Part shown: positions 8,807-16,074 of the stretch, in pieces
Layout: each line of letters opens with the position of its first letter
Position numbering within the stretch: the first letter of the stretch is position 1
Source: a virus
Reading direction: 5' to 3' (one strand)
DNA: 20,701 nucleotides
Virus record (IMG/VR): IMGVR_UViG_3300049855_000184
Coordinates: 1-20,701 of that record
Notes under the pieces: model-generated
Seen by the model: only the letters and a program-made list of their open reading frames with translations
Told to the model about the DNA's origin: nothing
Database searches by the model: none
Translations under genes and position numbers: made by a program

Positions 8807-8868
8807 GGCGCGCCCATTGACGAATGGATGACGCCTTGACAGAGACCGAGGACTCTGCTGGGCGCGCC
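8807..8868 (-). terminator. Possible branched terminator or structured RNA after major tail protein
   Basis: GGCGCGCCC at 8807-8815 is the perfect 9-bp inverted repeat of GGGCGCGCC at 8860-8868. On the minus transcript the 5' arm begins seven bases after the major tail protein stop codon. The 44 bases between the arms contain a second hairpin (CAGAG 8840-8844 with CTCTG 8853-8857, 8-base loop) and a possible third (CATT/AATG around 8815-8826), so the RNA could form a three-way junction. The 3' arm is followed by ACCTTTTC, a weak U-tract. A terminator that limits read-through from the abundant tail protein is the simplest reading, but the large branched loop is unusual. Confidence 0.45.
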
Positions 8869-8875
8869 GATTAAC

Positions 8876-9550
8876 TTACGGTGCCGGTGTACGAACCAAG
8901 GTTGGACGACCAGACAGAGTGACAGAGCAGGTGAATCCTGCAGCGGCTCCAGTTTGGTAGGATTGGTCAGGGAAGCTTACGGTTCCGTTGAACAACATTA
9001 CCGGTGGAGCTGAATCACCAGGTGCGGCAGACTGTGGCATGATGAAACGGAACGAACGTGGCAGGCCGTCTCCAGCTGCTTTAATCAATTCCATGTAACC
9101 GACCGAGGTGATGTCGACGAAGCCAGTCAATGCAACAGTTGAAGCGCCGGGTGCGCCAGCAAGAGCTGCCGAGCTATCACAGAAGGTACCAACACTGATT
9201 GAGTCAGCTGCACCACCTGCAATATCAAACCCTGCAACGCAAGCTTCAAGCCATGCAGTAGCACCCAACAAAGAAGCTTGGGCAGCAGAACCAAACGCAA
9301 CAGTTTCAGCAGAGGTATCAATTTCCACGGTAACAGAAGAGGCAGTCGGAGCAGGCGATGCAGCTACCTTCCCAAACTTGCCGTCCAATGAACTCCAACC
9401 AGAACCAGTGACTAAAACAAAGTCGCCGGCAGCCAGTGAGTTGGCTACAGTTAAAGCAGTTACAGCACCTTTGGTAGCAGCGGTTACTGCGACAAGTGCC
9501 GCTCCGTTGCTAATCCAAAAGGACGCGTTTTTAACAACAAATGCACTCAT
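8876..9550 (-). CDS. Major tail tube protein
   Basis: This 224-residue protein lies between the tail terminator gene and the G/GT chaperones, the standard place for the siphovirus tail tube subunit. The start is ATG 9550: AGGAG lies seven bases upstream, whereas the frame's earlier ATG at 9607 would overlap the previous gene by 47 bases without a ribosome site. The protein is rich in Ala, Ser, Thr, Val and Gly with alternating beta-strand patterns, for example KGAVTALTVANSLAAGDFVLV near residue 30 and MELIKAAGDGLPRSFRFIMP near 155. The C-terminal segment with FNGTVSFPDQ and a last Ser/Thr-rich strand is typical of tail tube folds. Its base usage looks more GC-rich than the neighbouring tail genes, as does that of the capsid gene, which fits high expression. 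Confidence 0.82.
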   Translation of the reverse strand: MSAFVVKNASFWISNGAALVAVTAATKGAVTALTVANSLAAGDFVLVTGSGWSSLDGKFGKVAASPAPTASSVTVEIDTSAETVAFGSAAQASLLGATAWLEACVAGFDIAGGAADSISVGTFCDSSAALAGAPGASTVALTGFVDITSVGYMELIKAAGDGLPRSFRFIMPQSAAPGDSAPPVMLFNGTVSFPDQSYQTGAAAGFTCSVTLSGRPTLVRTPAP

Positions 9551-9560
9551 AACAGTACTC

Positions 9561-9905
9561 CTAAGTAAAACTAACTGAGGTGATGTAACAACGAAGGTCC
9601 GGTTCAAACTCCGTGATAATTGCAGCTAACACGCCTATACCGGAAAGGGCGAGTATTGATTGACTTGCTAAATCTTGACATTGCGTAGTACTTTCAGCGT
9701 AGATGAACAAATCAAATGGTTGAACTGAAAGTGAAGCGCCGCACATGGTATGGAATGACTCAAAATCTTCGATACCCATTGTGAAAACACAAAATGGCAA
9801 TGGGTACGGCTGAGTGTCGTCACCAGCATTTTGCACAACAAACTTAACACCCTTAAACGTAGTGATGGTGTCAAGTGCTGCTTTGATTTCGGATTCAGTA
9901 CTCAT
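9561..9905 (-). CDS. Tail terminator protein (gpU-like)
   Basis: The 114-residue product begins with a helix (ESEIKAALDTI), a strand leading to the proline-rich segment QPYPLPFCVF, further strands, and a helix (TTQCQDLASQSILAL) before a final strand pair. This alpha/beta order and length match the small tail-terminator proteins (lambda gpU or SPP1 gp17 type) that cap the tail tube and join it to the head. It overlaps the upstream neck gene as ATGA and directly precedes the major tail protein, as expected. Sequence identity to a named family is not obvious, so the call leans on position and size. Confidence 0.68.
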   Translation of the reverse strand: MSTESEIKAALDTITTFKGVKFVVQNAGDDTQPYPLPFCVFTMGIEDFESFHTMCGASLSVQPFDLFIYAESTTQCQDLASQSILALSGIGVLAAIITEFEPDLRCYITSVSFT

Positions 9906-10453
9906 GTTTGTGAGTTCTTTTTAAATGCCAGTTTTAGTTGACGCACAAGATTATCTTTTAACAAAGGTAAGGTTTTGGCTGCAGTGCTATTGAACATTGG
10001 ATGTGGGCCTTTTACTGGGTTCAGCTTTGAACGACGAGTGTAAAGTCCAGCCTTGTTGGGCTTACTCGGCGCCTTGACACCAGTTGGAATCCACTGTTTA
10101 AAGCCGTGTACAATCAAGTTCCAGTGTGGTGCTCTGCGGCTTTCCGGAGCACTTCTGCGGGTCTGGATAAACACCTTACGTCCACGGTCTCCAGTTTTCG
10201 AGTCAAAGTCACGACCTCTACGGAACAATTTTGAGATAGAAATAGCACGAGGTATACGGCCGTAGGTTTGCCATTTCCACCGACCTTCACTTTTCATGGT
10301 GACTGCTGAGTATGCACCAGCATCTACAACCATGGCACGTTGAGTTTGTTTCGCAGTTAAGTCGACCGCCTTTGGTATGGCAGTCTTTAAAATGTCGCGG
10401 TTAATTCCCGCAAGCATTTTCTGGACATCAGTGACGTCGACTTCTACTCTCAC
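9902..10453 (-). CDS. Neck / tail completion protein (gp10 or gpZ-like)
   Basis: The 183-residue, strongly basic protein starts at a GTG (10453-10451) that forms a GTGA overlap with the preceding gene; GGAG lies ten bases upstream. Residues 1-45 form a helix pattern (VQKMLAGINRDILKTAIPKAVDLTAKQTQ) similar to HK97-gp10/lambda-gpZ neck proteins, in which an N-terminal helix is followed by a twisted beta-domain. The middle is rich in Arg and Lys with FRRGRDFDSKTGDRGRKVF, and the end carries a helix (TLPLLKDNLVRQLKLAF). Position between head-closure and tail-terminator genes matches this family. It likely helps attach tail to head. Family membership is moderately sure. Confidence 0.68.
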   Translation of the reverse strand: MRVEVDVTDVQKMLAGINRDILKTAIPKAVDLTAKQTQRAMVVDAGAYSAVTMKSEGRWKWQTYGRIPRAISISKLFRRGRDFDSKTGDRGRKVFIQTRRSAPESRRAPHWNLIVHGFKQWIPTGVKAPSKPNKAGLYTRRSKLNPVKGPHPMFNSTAAKTLPLLKDNLVRQLKLAFKKNSQT

Positions 10454-10794
10454 CCTGCTGACGCTCCTGTTTCAACATCAATATACATTACATCTTTGAG
10501 TGCACTATATCGTATACCCGTAATTGCACCAAGCCAAGTACCACTAGAAGTACGAACACGGTCACGAGTAACGAGTTCCTGACTAGGGTTGACCCTTGCA
10601 ATGAGCGTAAGTTGTCTCGTGTTTTGTTCGTACGGGGCTTGTATATTTTCGCTTGCAGTAACTTGTTCATTTTCCACCTGACACCAACATGTGCGAATAG
10701 GTAGCCATGTACGTACTGGAGCGCCATTAGTGTCTGTCGACTCAACAGGACGTTCAAATATGACTCGAGTTGTAGCTAACCCTGAGTTAAACAT
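10450..10794 (-). CDS. Head closure protein (SPP1 gp16-like adaptor)
   Basis: The 114-residue protein is a small beta-barrel type. It has an N-terminal RVIFERPVESTDTNGAPVRTW, typical of head-tail joining proteins, where a strand with several Arg/Glu residues is followed by a loop with D-x-x-G-x-x-x-x-x-W. The C-terminal half has a TRDRVRTSSGTWLGAITGI strand-turn-strand and ends YIDVETG. These proteins form a ring under the connector that closes the filled head. The gene is in a TAATG junction with the connector gene upstream, with GAGGG five to six bases before the ATG, and a GTGA junction with the neck gene downstream. Order and length agree with the call. Confidence 0.72.
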   Translation of the reverse strand: MFNSGLATTRVIFERPVESTDTNGAPVRTWLPIRTCWCQVENEQVTASENIQAPYEQNTRQLTLIARVNPSQELVTRDRVRTSSGTWLGAITGIRYSALKDVMYIDVETGASAG

Positions 10795-11363
10795 TAGACC
10801 CTCGGAACATAGTAACGACTGAGATTTCCAGCCATTATAGTTTCAGCATAGACGTTAATCATTTCAGTGTTTGAACGCTGCTGGTAAAGTGAAAGCGCGA
10901 GTTCAAAAGTACTGAGCTTAATATCATCTGGCATATCAGCACCTGTAGCAAAACCAACTTCGATTTCTAACGGCCAAACAGATGGTGCCGGAACCCACTT
11001 AGGCGCCTGGTAGTCGTCAAACCCATGTTGCATACCGGCCATAACAGTATTGCGCAATGGTAACTGGTACATTTCATAGGTCTGGTAATTCTCTCCCACC
11101 AACCATTCGTAAGTTGCAAACTTGACTGGCATACCAGTCCATTGTTCAATGCGACTCATTGCAGCGTTCAGATACAACTTACACAAATCGTCATCGTCTG
11201 GAAAGTCAATGCGGGCATGTTGCTTGAACATCGGCATGATATCTTCGGTCAGAGTTGACGGAGTAATATCAGCAACCCGTGTCAAAGTTCCGATAGCTTC
11301 GAGCAGCATCCAACCATTATTGTTGAGTCCAACAGCTGTTGGTGACCACAAGAAGCAACTCAT
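10794..11363 (-). CDS. Head-tail connector, gp6-like
   Basis: The 189-residue protein begins after a near-ideal ribosome site (GGAGGT five bases before ATG 11363). The region about 33-80 matches the gp6/Gp15-type connectors: LTEDIMPMFKQHARID, then DDDDLCKLYLNAAMSRIEQWTG, with the usual R-I-D, D-D and A-x-x-x-I-E pattern. A beta-rich segment (about 85-145) and a C-terminal helix (LSTFELALSLYQQRSN) complete the fold. In HK97-like phages this protein docks beneath the portal and lengthens the DNA channel. Here it does not follow the portal directly: three accessory genes separate them. The first 30 residues (MSCFLWSPTAVGLNNNGWML) are an unusual extension. Confidence 0.8.
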   Translation of the reverse strand: MSCFLWSPTAVGLNNNGWMLLEAIGTLTRVADITPSTLTEDIMPMFKQHARIDFPDDDDLCKLYLNAAMSRIEQWTGMPVKFATYEWLVGENYQTYEMYQLPLRNTVMAGMQHGFDDYQAPKWVPAPSVWPLEIEVGFATGADMPDDIKLSTFELALSLYQQRSNTEMINVYAETIMAGNLSRYYVPRV

Positions 11364-11737
11364 TTACCACCTCCGTAAACCTGTAAAATCATGGTTTGGT
11401 TCTGATTCCAGAGTTTATCAAACTCTTTTTGACGCATACCAATACATCCAGCGCTTAGCTTATTGTCTTTCGTTGTTTCAGAATCAATCTGGTCTGTACG
11501 CGATGGTAAGTTAGTATGTATAGCGTACACACCAGATTCGTCCCGTTTAAACACAAGCATATTCATTTTTAGCTTAGTACTATAAGCCTTTTCTAGTACG
11601 TACACACCTTCTGGAGTTGGTGTGCTTGGTTTACCGACTACCACAGGTGCTTTGAATGCTAACTGTGGGTTCTCGACAAACACTGTAGCTTGGTCAATAT
11701 TGACCAAGACTACAATGCTTAAAAACATTTGCCTCAC
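11360..11737 (-). CDS. L,D-transpeptidase (YkuD-type) inside the head-tail operon
   Basis: This protein is 125 residues from GTG 11737, which forms a GTGA overlap with the gene before; ATG 11728 is the alternative. It shows the YkuD fold signature: a first strand pair with VFVENPQLAFKAPVVVGK, then TPTPEGVYVLEK, and the catalytic block with H74 in YAIHTN and S95-A-G-C98-I in LSAGCIGM, the expected His...Ser-x-Gly-Cys order. C98 would be the nucleophile. L,D-transpeptidases form or exchange 3-3 peptidoglycan cross-links or attach proteins to peptidoglycan. At about 125 residues it is essentially a lone catalytic domain without LysM or peptidoglycan-binding repeats. The hydrophobic start (FLSIVVLVNI) reads as the first beta-strand rather than a clear signal peptide, so access to the periplasm is uncertain. 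Role in the phage is unknown. Confidence 0.83.
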   Translation of the reverse strand: MRQMFLSIVVLVNIDQATVFVENPQLAFKAPVVVGKPSTPTPEGVYVLEKAYSTKLKMNMLVFKRDESGVYAIHTNLPSRTDQIDSETTKDNKLSAGCIGMRQKEFDKLWNQNQTMILQVYGGGK

Positions 11738-12606
11738 CGGCCTTTAACTTGTGTGTCGATTACGATTGGTGGAACTACAACTGGTGGGTCTGGAACGATT
11801 GGCTGAGTTGGTGCTGGTGCAGTGTACTTACAAGCAGCACCAAGCACAGCGCCGATATCAACCTTGTCGTTTTTGCAGAGATAGTCAATAGCCATACCAG
11901 TGTCAAGACCAGCTAGTATGCGGGCGTTTTCACGTACTTGGCATTGAACATCTTGCTTTGCACCACCCAAACTAACTCCAACACCTAATGCAGAAGCTGC
12001 ACCAGAAATACCACCGGCAGTACAAGCAGAGCTACTATAAATGTTGGGGGCAATTGCACCTACATTGTTGCCGTACTTGTTGTAGTGGTCAGCTTTACCC
12101 GTGCCTTCGAACGTGATGTTCGTGGATTGGCTGGAGCTGTTGTTTGAGCTGTTACTATTATCACTGGATTGGCTTTGCCCTTGATAAGCACTACCACCTT
12201 TACCACCTTCACCACCACGCCCACCTTCGGCAACATTCAGATTGGTGTTTGAACTTTCGTTCGAGTTCTTGTTGTAGTCACTGGTATTTACACCAACTCC
12301 TACAGCAACACCAACTTCATTGGAGTTACGAACCGAGTTGTAGTTATCAGCAGAAGCGCCGGCAATGGCACCCGCTACAGCAGTTGCATCAGCTGACTGA
12401 CTTTGACCTTGGGCTTGACCTTGGTTTTGCCCTTGAGCTTGAGCTTGGTTTTGCCCTTGAGCTTGCCCTTGGTCTTGGTCTTGTTCGTACTGGGTATCTG
12501 GTGATTGTTTCGGGCCGCAGTTACCACGGCAGTCACCACCTTCGTAGTTGGTAGCCTGAGCAAATCCACTCAGGGCGAATAATGCAAGTAACAATAAAAT
12601 ACGCAT
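11734..12606 (-). CDS. Secreted Gln/Ser/Asn-rich low-complexity protein, unknown function
   Basis: This 290-residue protein has a textbook Sec signal peptide: MRI, then a Leu/Ala core, and a likely cleavage after AQA at residue 18. GGAG lies nine bases before ATG 12606. The mature part has CRGNC (C26, C30), a Gln-x repeat (residues 42-71), an Asn/Ser-rich region with a Gly-rich core (GGRGGEGGKGG), and a better-conserved-looking C-terminal domain (about 190-270) with SSSACTAGGISGAASALGVG and four more cysteines. It ends in a Pro/Val/Ile-rich tail. I do not recognise the family. Even cysteine number and the leader suggest a periplasmic or outer-surface protein with disulfides. There is no lipobox Cys at the cleavage site. 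It overlaps the L,D-transpeptidase gene, so the two probably act together on the host envelope. Confidence 0.72.
   Translation of the reverse strand: MRILLLLALFALSGFAQATNYEGGDCRGNCGPKQSPDTQYEQDQDQGQAQGQNQAQAQGQNQGQAQGQSQSADATAVAGAIAGASADNYNSVRNSNEVGVAVGVGVNTSDYNKNSNESSNTNLNVAEGGRGGEGGKGGSAYQGQSQSSDNSNSSNNSSSQSTNITFEGTGKADHYNKYGNNVGAIAPNIYSSSACTAGGISGAASALGVGVSLGGAKQDVQCQVRENARILAGLDTGMAIDYLCKNDKVDIGAVLGAACKYTAPAPTQPIVPDPPVVVPPIVIDTQVKGR
12394..12483 (-). repeat. Tandem Gln-x coding repeat
   Basis: Residues 42-71 of the secreted protein alternate Gln with Asp, Gly, Ala, Asn or Ser. The DNA is built from degenerate hexamers of the CAAGGN/CAAGCN type, including two copies of CTCAAGGGCAAAACCAAG. 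Copy number in such tracts can change by slippage, so length may vary between relatives. Confidence 0.8.
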
Positions 12607-12620
12607 AGCAATTTACTCCC

Positions 12621-13736
12621 TTATTTTAAGTTAGCGAAAATGGATTTGAACGACTCAAAATCAACTGCTCCATCTACAGCTGCTTTGATTTTAGAAAGCG
12701 TTATAACTTCGTCTGGGTACATAACAGTGTGTAACGAACCATCAGTCATTTCCAACACAAAACCTTCGTCACCACTCACTACACCTTTAATTGAAACACC
12801 TGCATCACCTTTTGGTCCAGCAACTGTAGAAGCTTCACCACGGTCACCTTGCTTTCCTTGTTTACCACGACCGGCTAGTAACACCGTGCCTGTAGTAGTT
12901 TCCAGAAATGTACCAAAATCTTTCGCGTAAATATCACCAACTTCGTAAGCAACATCTTCACGGAAAGCTCCTTTGTGGCGCATGCCGAATGTACCTATAC
13001 GCTTCCAGTCTTCACTTACTCCTGGTTCAGCGCTGGTGTCTTTGACTGAGGTGAAGTATTGTCCGAGGTAGTGCTGTACGATTGTGCCTTCTCGGTGGAT
13101 GCCATCAGTCCATTGTTTTGCATCCAAGCCGAGACCATCGCGACCGATATAGCCTGCCACAGTTTTGACCTGGTCAAGTTCTTTCTTGAGGTTGTCATAG
13201 TTTACCTGTATGTCCAGTATTTCTTCAAGGTTTTCTTGTACACTTTTCTTGGTGTCTTGAATACTTTCAACAATAACTTCGAGTTTGTCGTCAGTGTCTT
13301 CGTTTGAATCGTTCAACTTTTTGTTGAAGTTTTCAACGGCAATATCTAACAGAGCAATCGTGCCATTGTTCAATTCTTCTGACTTATTCGCAACTTGTGT
13401 GTATTCAGTTGTCAAGTCAAGTAGTGCACTTTCAAGATTGGTTGTTGTGACTGACACTGCAGTCTTAACATTATCAATTTCTTGCACAATCAACTGGCGC
13501 AATTCTTGGTCAACAAAAGTTGTCTTGTTCAGAAATGTTTGCTGGGTGACTTTGACTTCCTCAACCAAAGCAGTGTACATCGACTTCACTTCATCAACCA
13601 ATATTGCTACGGTTTCAGGTGAAGCGCCTGGTTCTATACTAGCAATTTTGGACGTAACATTTGCAACCTGGTCTTCAAGTTTTTTGTCTAACGCGGCAAT
13701 GGCTTGGGCAACAGCCTTCAAAATGACCTCGCTCAT
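12621..13736 (-). CDS. Coiled-coil fibre with carbohydrate-binding-like modules and collagen-like stretch
   Basis: The 371-residue protein starts in an ATGA overlap with the portal, with GGAG eight bases upstream. Residues 1-195 are almost wholly helical with heptad-like spacing, predicting a long trimeric coiled coil. Residues 209-249 (QWTDGIHREGTIVQHYLGQYF to EDWKRIG) resemble the small Trp/Tyr carbohydrate-binding modules of the CBM5/12 type. A second similar unit follows at 252-281 (HKGAFREDVAYEVGDIYAKD). Residues 289-312 contain collagen-like Gly-x-y triplets (GRGKQGKQGDRGEA, then GPKGDAG). A compact C-terminal domain ends the protein. This architecture is that of a phage fibre or whisker. 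Since it lies beside the portal and before connector genes, it may be a head or neck fibre rather than a tail fibre, which is inference. Confidence 0.68.
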   Translation of the reverse strand: MSEVILKAVAQAIAALDKKLEDQVANVTSKIASIEPGASPETVAILVDEVKSMYTALVEEVKVTQQTFLNKTTFVDQELRQLIVQEIDNVKTAVSVTTTNLESALLDLTTEYTQVANKSEELNNGTIALLDIAVENFNKKLNDSNEDTDDKLEVIVESIQDTKKSVQENLEEILDIQVNYDNLKKELDQVKTVAGYIGRDGLGLDAKQWTDGIHREGTIVQHYLGQYFTSVKDTSAEPGVSEDWKRIGTFGMRHKGAFREDVAYEVGDIYAKDFGTFLETTTGTVLLAGRGKQGKQGDRGEASTVAGPKGDAGVSIKGVVSGDEGFVLEMTDGSLHTVMYPDEVITLSKIKAAVDGAVDFESFKSIFANLK

Positions 13737-15157
13737 TTAGCAATCTCCGCTTGAGCGCTCTTTATGAGCTGCTGTAGTTTTAGGGTTACATAGTCTTCGT
13801 CTGCAAATTTGTCATTTAAACCATCATCAGTTCCGGTGTCTGTAACGTCACCAGAGCCGTCGTCTTCAGTACCAGTGTTCGACGGCGCTGTGGTTTTACC
13901 CGCTGATGGTGCTGCAGGAGCAGGTTTAGCGTCTTCAAGTCTTACGTTCTGAGCCTGTACACGAGGCTCATCACCATAAGGAACAGAATCAAGACCCACG
14001 CGATTTCGTGCCTCGTTAGGTGAGTAAATGCCGTTTTGAGTTGCTTTAGAAAGCGTATTGATTTCTGTTTCAAAGTCGGCACGAGCTACGTTTTCCAAGT
14101 CGAAGCGCACGGTATCCACGTAGTGGTCCATGTTAAACAGTGATTCAAGATTAAACTCAATGAGTTCAGCAACATACAACAAAGAGCCGGCTTTAAACTG
14201 ACCAATCAACGTTGCAACAGAGTTGGCACCGACGTTATTCTCAGTACCTAGCAATGGAAGTGGGACACCAAACACTCGTGCAATATCAATAACAGAAGCA
14301 TTGTACGCTTGAAGAAGTTGGGCGTCATGTGCTGTAACCGACATTGATTGCCAAGTTAATCCGTTGGCGAGCACTGGAACTTTACCTTGGTTTACACCTT
14401 TGGTCACTTCATCAAATCGTTCACGCAACTCAACCATTTGAGAACCACTCAGATTAGCGTCGGTTGACAGTATACCTGATGGTCGTGACATATTGGTTGT
14501 GAACGCAGCCGTAGAACCAAGCACTGCATCATTGACTGCCAACGAAGCATAAGCATATGTAATTGGTGAGTCACCTTTTAGTACTGAGTTTCTTGAAGGC
14601 AACTTGACATGAAATACATCACGTGCTGGCACAATCCAGTCAAAATCAAGTGTCTCGTAGAAGTCACCATTGTTACTAAGGTCGTAGTACAACTCACCAT
14701 TCGGGGCAATAAATGCACGTTGTCCATTTGCAGTCAATGGCACTAACTCGTCTACCTCGTTACGGTCATTACGCTTAATGTAACAATAAGCATTGCCATA
14801 CAACATCAACGAAACTACCAACCATCCAATGAAGTCCACTGCATTTTGAGCAGGGTTTGGGTTCATCATTATACGATGCGCTACGCTGTTGGTGACGATT
14901 AAGCGTCCACCTTTTTCAGTGACACGAGTGTGGTTAGGGTATGATGCTGCAAGAATACGTGAAATGGTCATTACACATGCCATAACGGTCCCGTTCACAC
15001 CACAAGGGTTTCCACCAAGATTGCGTTGGAATCCATCACCACGTGGTATAAGGAACATGTTTCCACGCTCGCCAATACCCGCAGTCTCGCGCCACTGACC
15101 TTCTGGAGCGTCACTGAGGTGGAACATTTTACGAACAAAGTTTGGTATTAGTTTCAT
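13733..15157 (-). CDS. Portal protein, HK97 family
   Basis: The 474-residue product carries the HK97/phage-portal pattern: ACVMTISRILAASYP near residue 60, AVDFIGWLVVSLMLYGNAYCYIKR (about 108-131), a central ARDVFHVKLP and DSPITYAYASLAVNDAVLGSTAAFTTNM, and the typical VIDIARVFGVPLPLLG segment (about 305-320). These are the wing, stem and crown parts of the dodecameric ring that DNA passes through. ATG 15157 is preferred since it gives an ATGA overlap with the gene before; ATG 15184 would add nine residues and a 31-base overlap without a ribosome site. The C-terminal 70 residues form an acidic, Pro/Thr/Asp-rich tail. The gene is downstream of capsid and two accessory genes, an unusual place. 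Confidence 0.9.
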   Translation of the reverse strand: MKLIPNFVRKMFHLSDAPEGQWRETAGIGERGNMFLIPRGDGFQRNLGGNPCGVNGTVMACVMTISRILAASYPNHTRVTEKGGRLIVTNSVAHRIMMNPNPAQNAVDFIGWLVVSLMLYGNAYCYIKRNDRNEVDELVPLTANGQRAFIAPNGELYYDLSNNGDFYETLDFDWIVPARDVFHVKLPSRNSVLKGDSPITYAYASLAVNDAVLGSTAAFTTNMSRPSGILSTDANLSGSQMVELRERFDEVTKGVNQGKVPVLANGLTWQSMSVTAHDAQLLQAYNASVIDIARVFGVPLPLLGTENNVGANSVATLIGQFKAGSLLYVAELIEFNLESLFNMDHYVDTVRFDLENVARADFETEINTLSKATQNGIYSPNEARNRVGLDSVPYGDEPRVQAQNVRLEDAKPAPAAPSAGKTTAPSNTGTEDDGSGDVTDTGTDDGLNDKFADEDYVTLKLQQLIKSAQAEIAK

Positions 15158-16074
15158 GGCGTTGGTGTATTCTCCAGCATCCAAGTTTTGAGTTGTCTGA
15201 GTTCATAGTCAGACAACCAACGGTTAATGAAGAACGTTGGGCCCAGTCCAGTAAAGGGTGTGGTTTGTCCCGCAAGCATAAACGATTGAATACGGAATGT
15301 GGCAGAACCCGGTGCAGAGTAACCAGAAGTCAAATCCCAAGTGTCATCGTTTAAAATTAGTTGTTGCTCAGTAAATGACGAGTCAAACCGAGCGCCGAGA
15401 CAAAATGGTTGGTTTGATGGTGGTGCTGGTTGGTCTGGTGGTTGCACAAACCCGGAAGCTCCAGACCATAGTTGTGGTCTAATTAAACCATCTGTGCGTT
15501 GGGTTAATCCAAGCGTGATACCAACAGTACCTAATGCGTTCATTATAGCCAAGCTAATTAACGTATTATTATTACTAGGTGAGCCTTCTGCAAAGTTGAC
15601 ACACGCACCACAAACAATTGTGACTTTGTCTAAACTTGACAAATTTCCAGAGCGTATCGACATACGACCATTAGCACGCGCTGGGTCAAACGCTAGTAAC
15701 CCACCTTCATAAACGGCTGAATCACCAGCAGCTGTGCGGCTCAAGTTAAACTGTCCATTTTCATCAACAATAAACTGTACTATATCTCCATCACCCGTTA
15801 CTGGAACTACTGGGCCAGCTGATGTTTGGAACAGAGAGTTGATGTCGTTTGGGTTGTAAAGACCTGCAAGGTCGCCTGGTCTAATAAGGTCAAGCGGCGA
15901 AAACGAATAACTGAATGGAAAAGCGCTGAGTGGAAGCATCGTAAAATACGGTTGGTACCCAGCAGGGCCTTCAAATATTTGGGCGCGGCCGGCAGCTTGT
16001 TCAGCTTGCGCAAACGCATTTGGCACTTCTTGAATGAAGTGCCCGTCCCAAATAATTGAGTGTGTTAAACTCAT
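15154..16074 (-). CDS. Putative capsid-surface protein: docking module plus lectin-like domain
   Basis: This 306-residue protein shares its first 54 residues with the small protein encoded just before it (28 identities, no gaps), centred on WDGxFIQ, QAAG, QI-x-EG and GYQP. After this comes a Pro-containing linker (about 55-75), then a beta-rich domain of about 230 residues. That domain resembles concanavalin A/LamG-like lectin folds, with YEGGLLAFDPARANGRMSIR, KVTIVCGACVNFAEG, FCLGARFDSSFTEQQLILND and a closing FINRWLSDYELRQLKTWMLE, the last being a common end of such domains. Location directly after the major capsid gene and before the portal suggests a decoration protein that displays a sugar-binding domain on the head. 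Function is inferred; the lectin-like fold is moderately sure. Confidence 0.62.
   Translation of the reverse strand: MSLTHSIIWDGHFIQEVPNAFAQAEQAAGRAQIFEGPAGYQPYFTMLPLSAFPFSYSFSPLDLIRPGDLAGLYNPNDINSLFQTSAGPVVPVTGDGDIVQFIVDENGQFNLSRTAAGDSAVYEGGLLAFDPARANGRMSIRSGNLSSLDKVTIVCGACVNFAEGSPSNNNTLISLAIMNALGTVGITLGLTQRTDGLIRPQLWSGASGFVQPPDQPAPPSNQPFCLGARFDSSFTEQQLILNDDTWDLTSGYSAPGSATFRIQSFMLAGQTTPFTGLGPTFFINRWLSDYELRQLKTWMLENTPTP

Larger units (their letters stand above)
8686..8875. other. Long regulatory spacer between major tail protein and chaperone G
   Basis: This gap of about 190 bases contrasts with an operon in which most neighbours overlap by one to a few bases. It contains no convincing open frame. 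It holds a branched GC-rich inverted repeat near the major tail protein end (8807-8868), a pair of ACGTACGT inverted repeats (8715-8777), a compact ATATCT/AGATAT hairpin (8726-8741), and the ribosome site of G. I see no sigma70 promoter on the minus strand of the quality found upstream of the terminase and protease genes. It probably sets the ratio of tail tube protein to the later tail genes. Confidence 0.5.

Noticed and set aside
8807-8868. Branched stem followed by ACC, resembling a tRNA acceptor end
   Set aside because: Too short at 62 bases, no D arm, an 8-base loop where a 7-base anticodon loop is needed, no proper T-loop sequence, and no CCA.
8698-8875. Minus-strand sigma70 promoter before chaperone G (GATAAT or TATCTT as -10)
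   Set aside because: No acceptable -35 hexamer at 16-18 bases from either candidate.
9108-9578. 156-codon plus-strand open frame opposite the major tail protein
   Set aside because: Ala/Pro/Val-rich composition mirrors the GC-rich gene on the other strand; no ribosome site and no recognisable domain.
12394-12483. Short repeats as a CRISPR array
   Set aside because: Hexamer-based coding repeat without unique spacers; it encodes the Gln-x tract.
12144-12554. 136-codon plus-strand frame rich in His, Tyr and Leu
   Set aside because: It is the reverse reading of the Gln/Asn/Ser repeat region; the composition is an artefact of that repeat.
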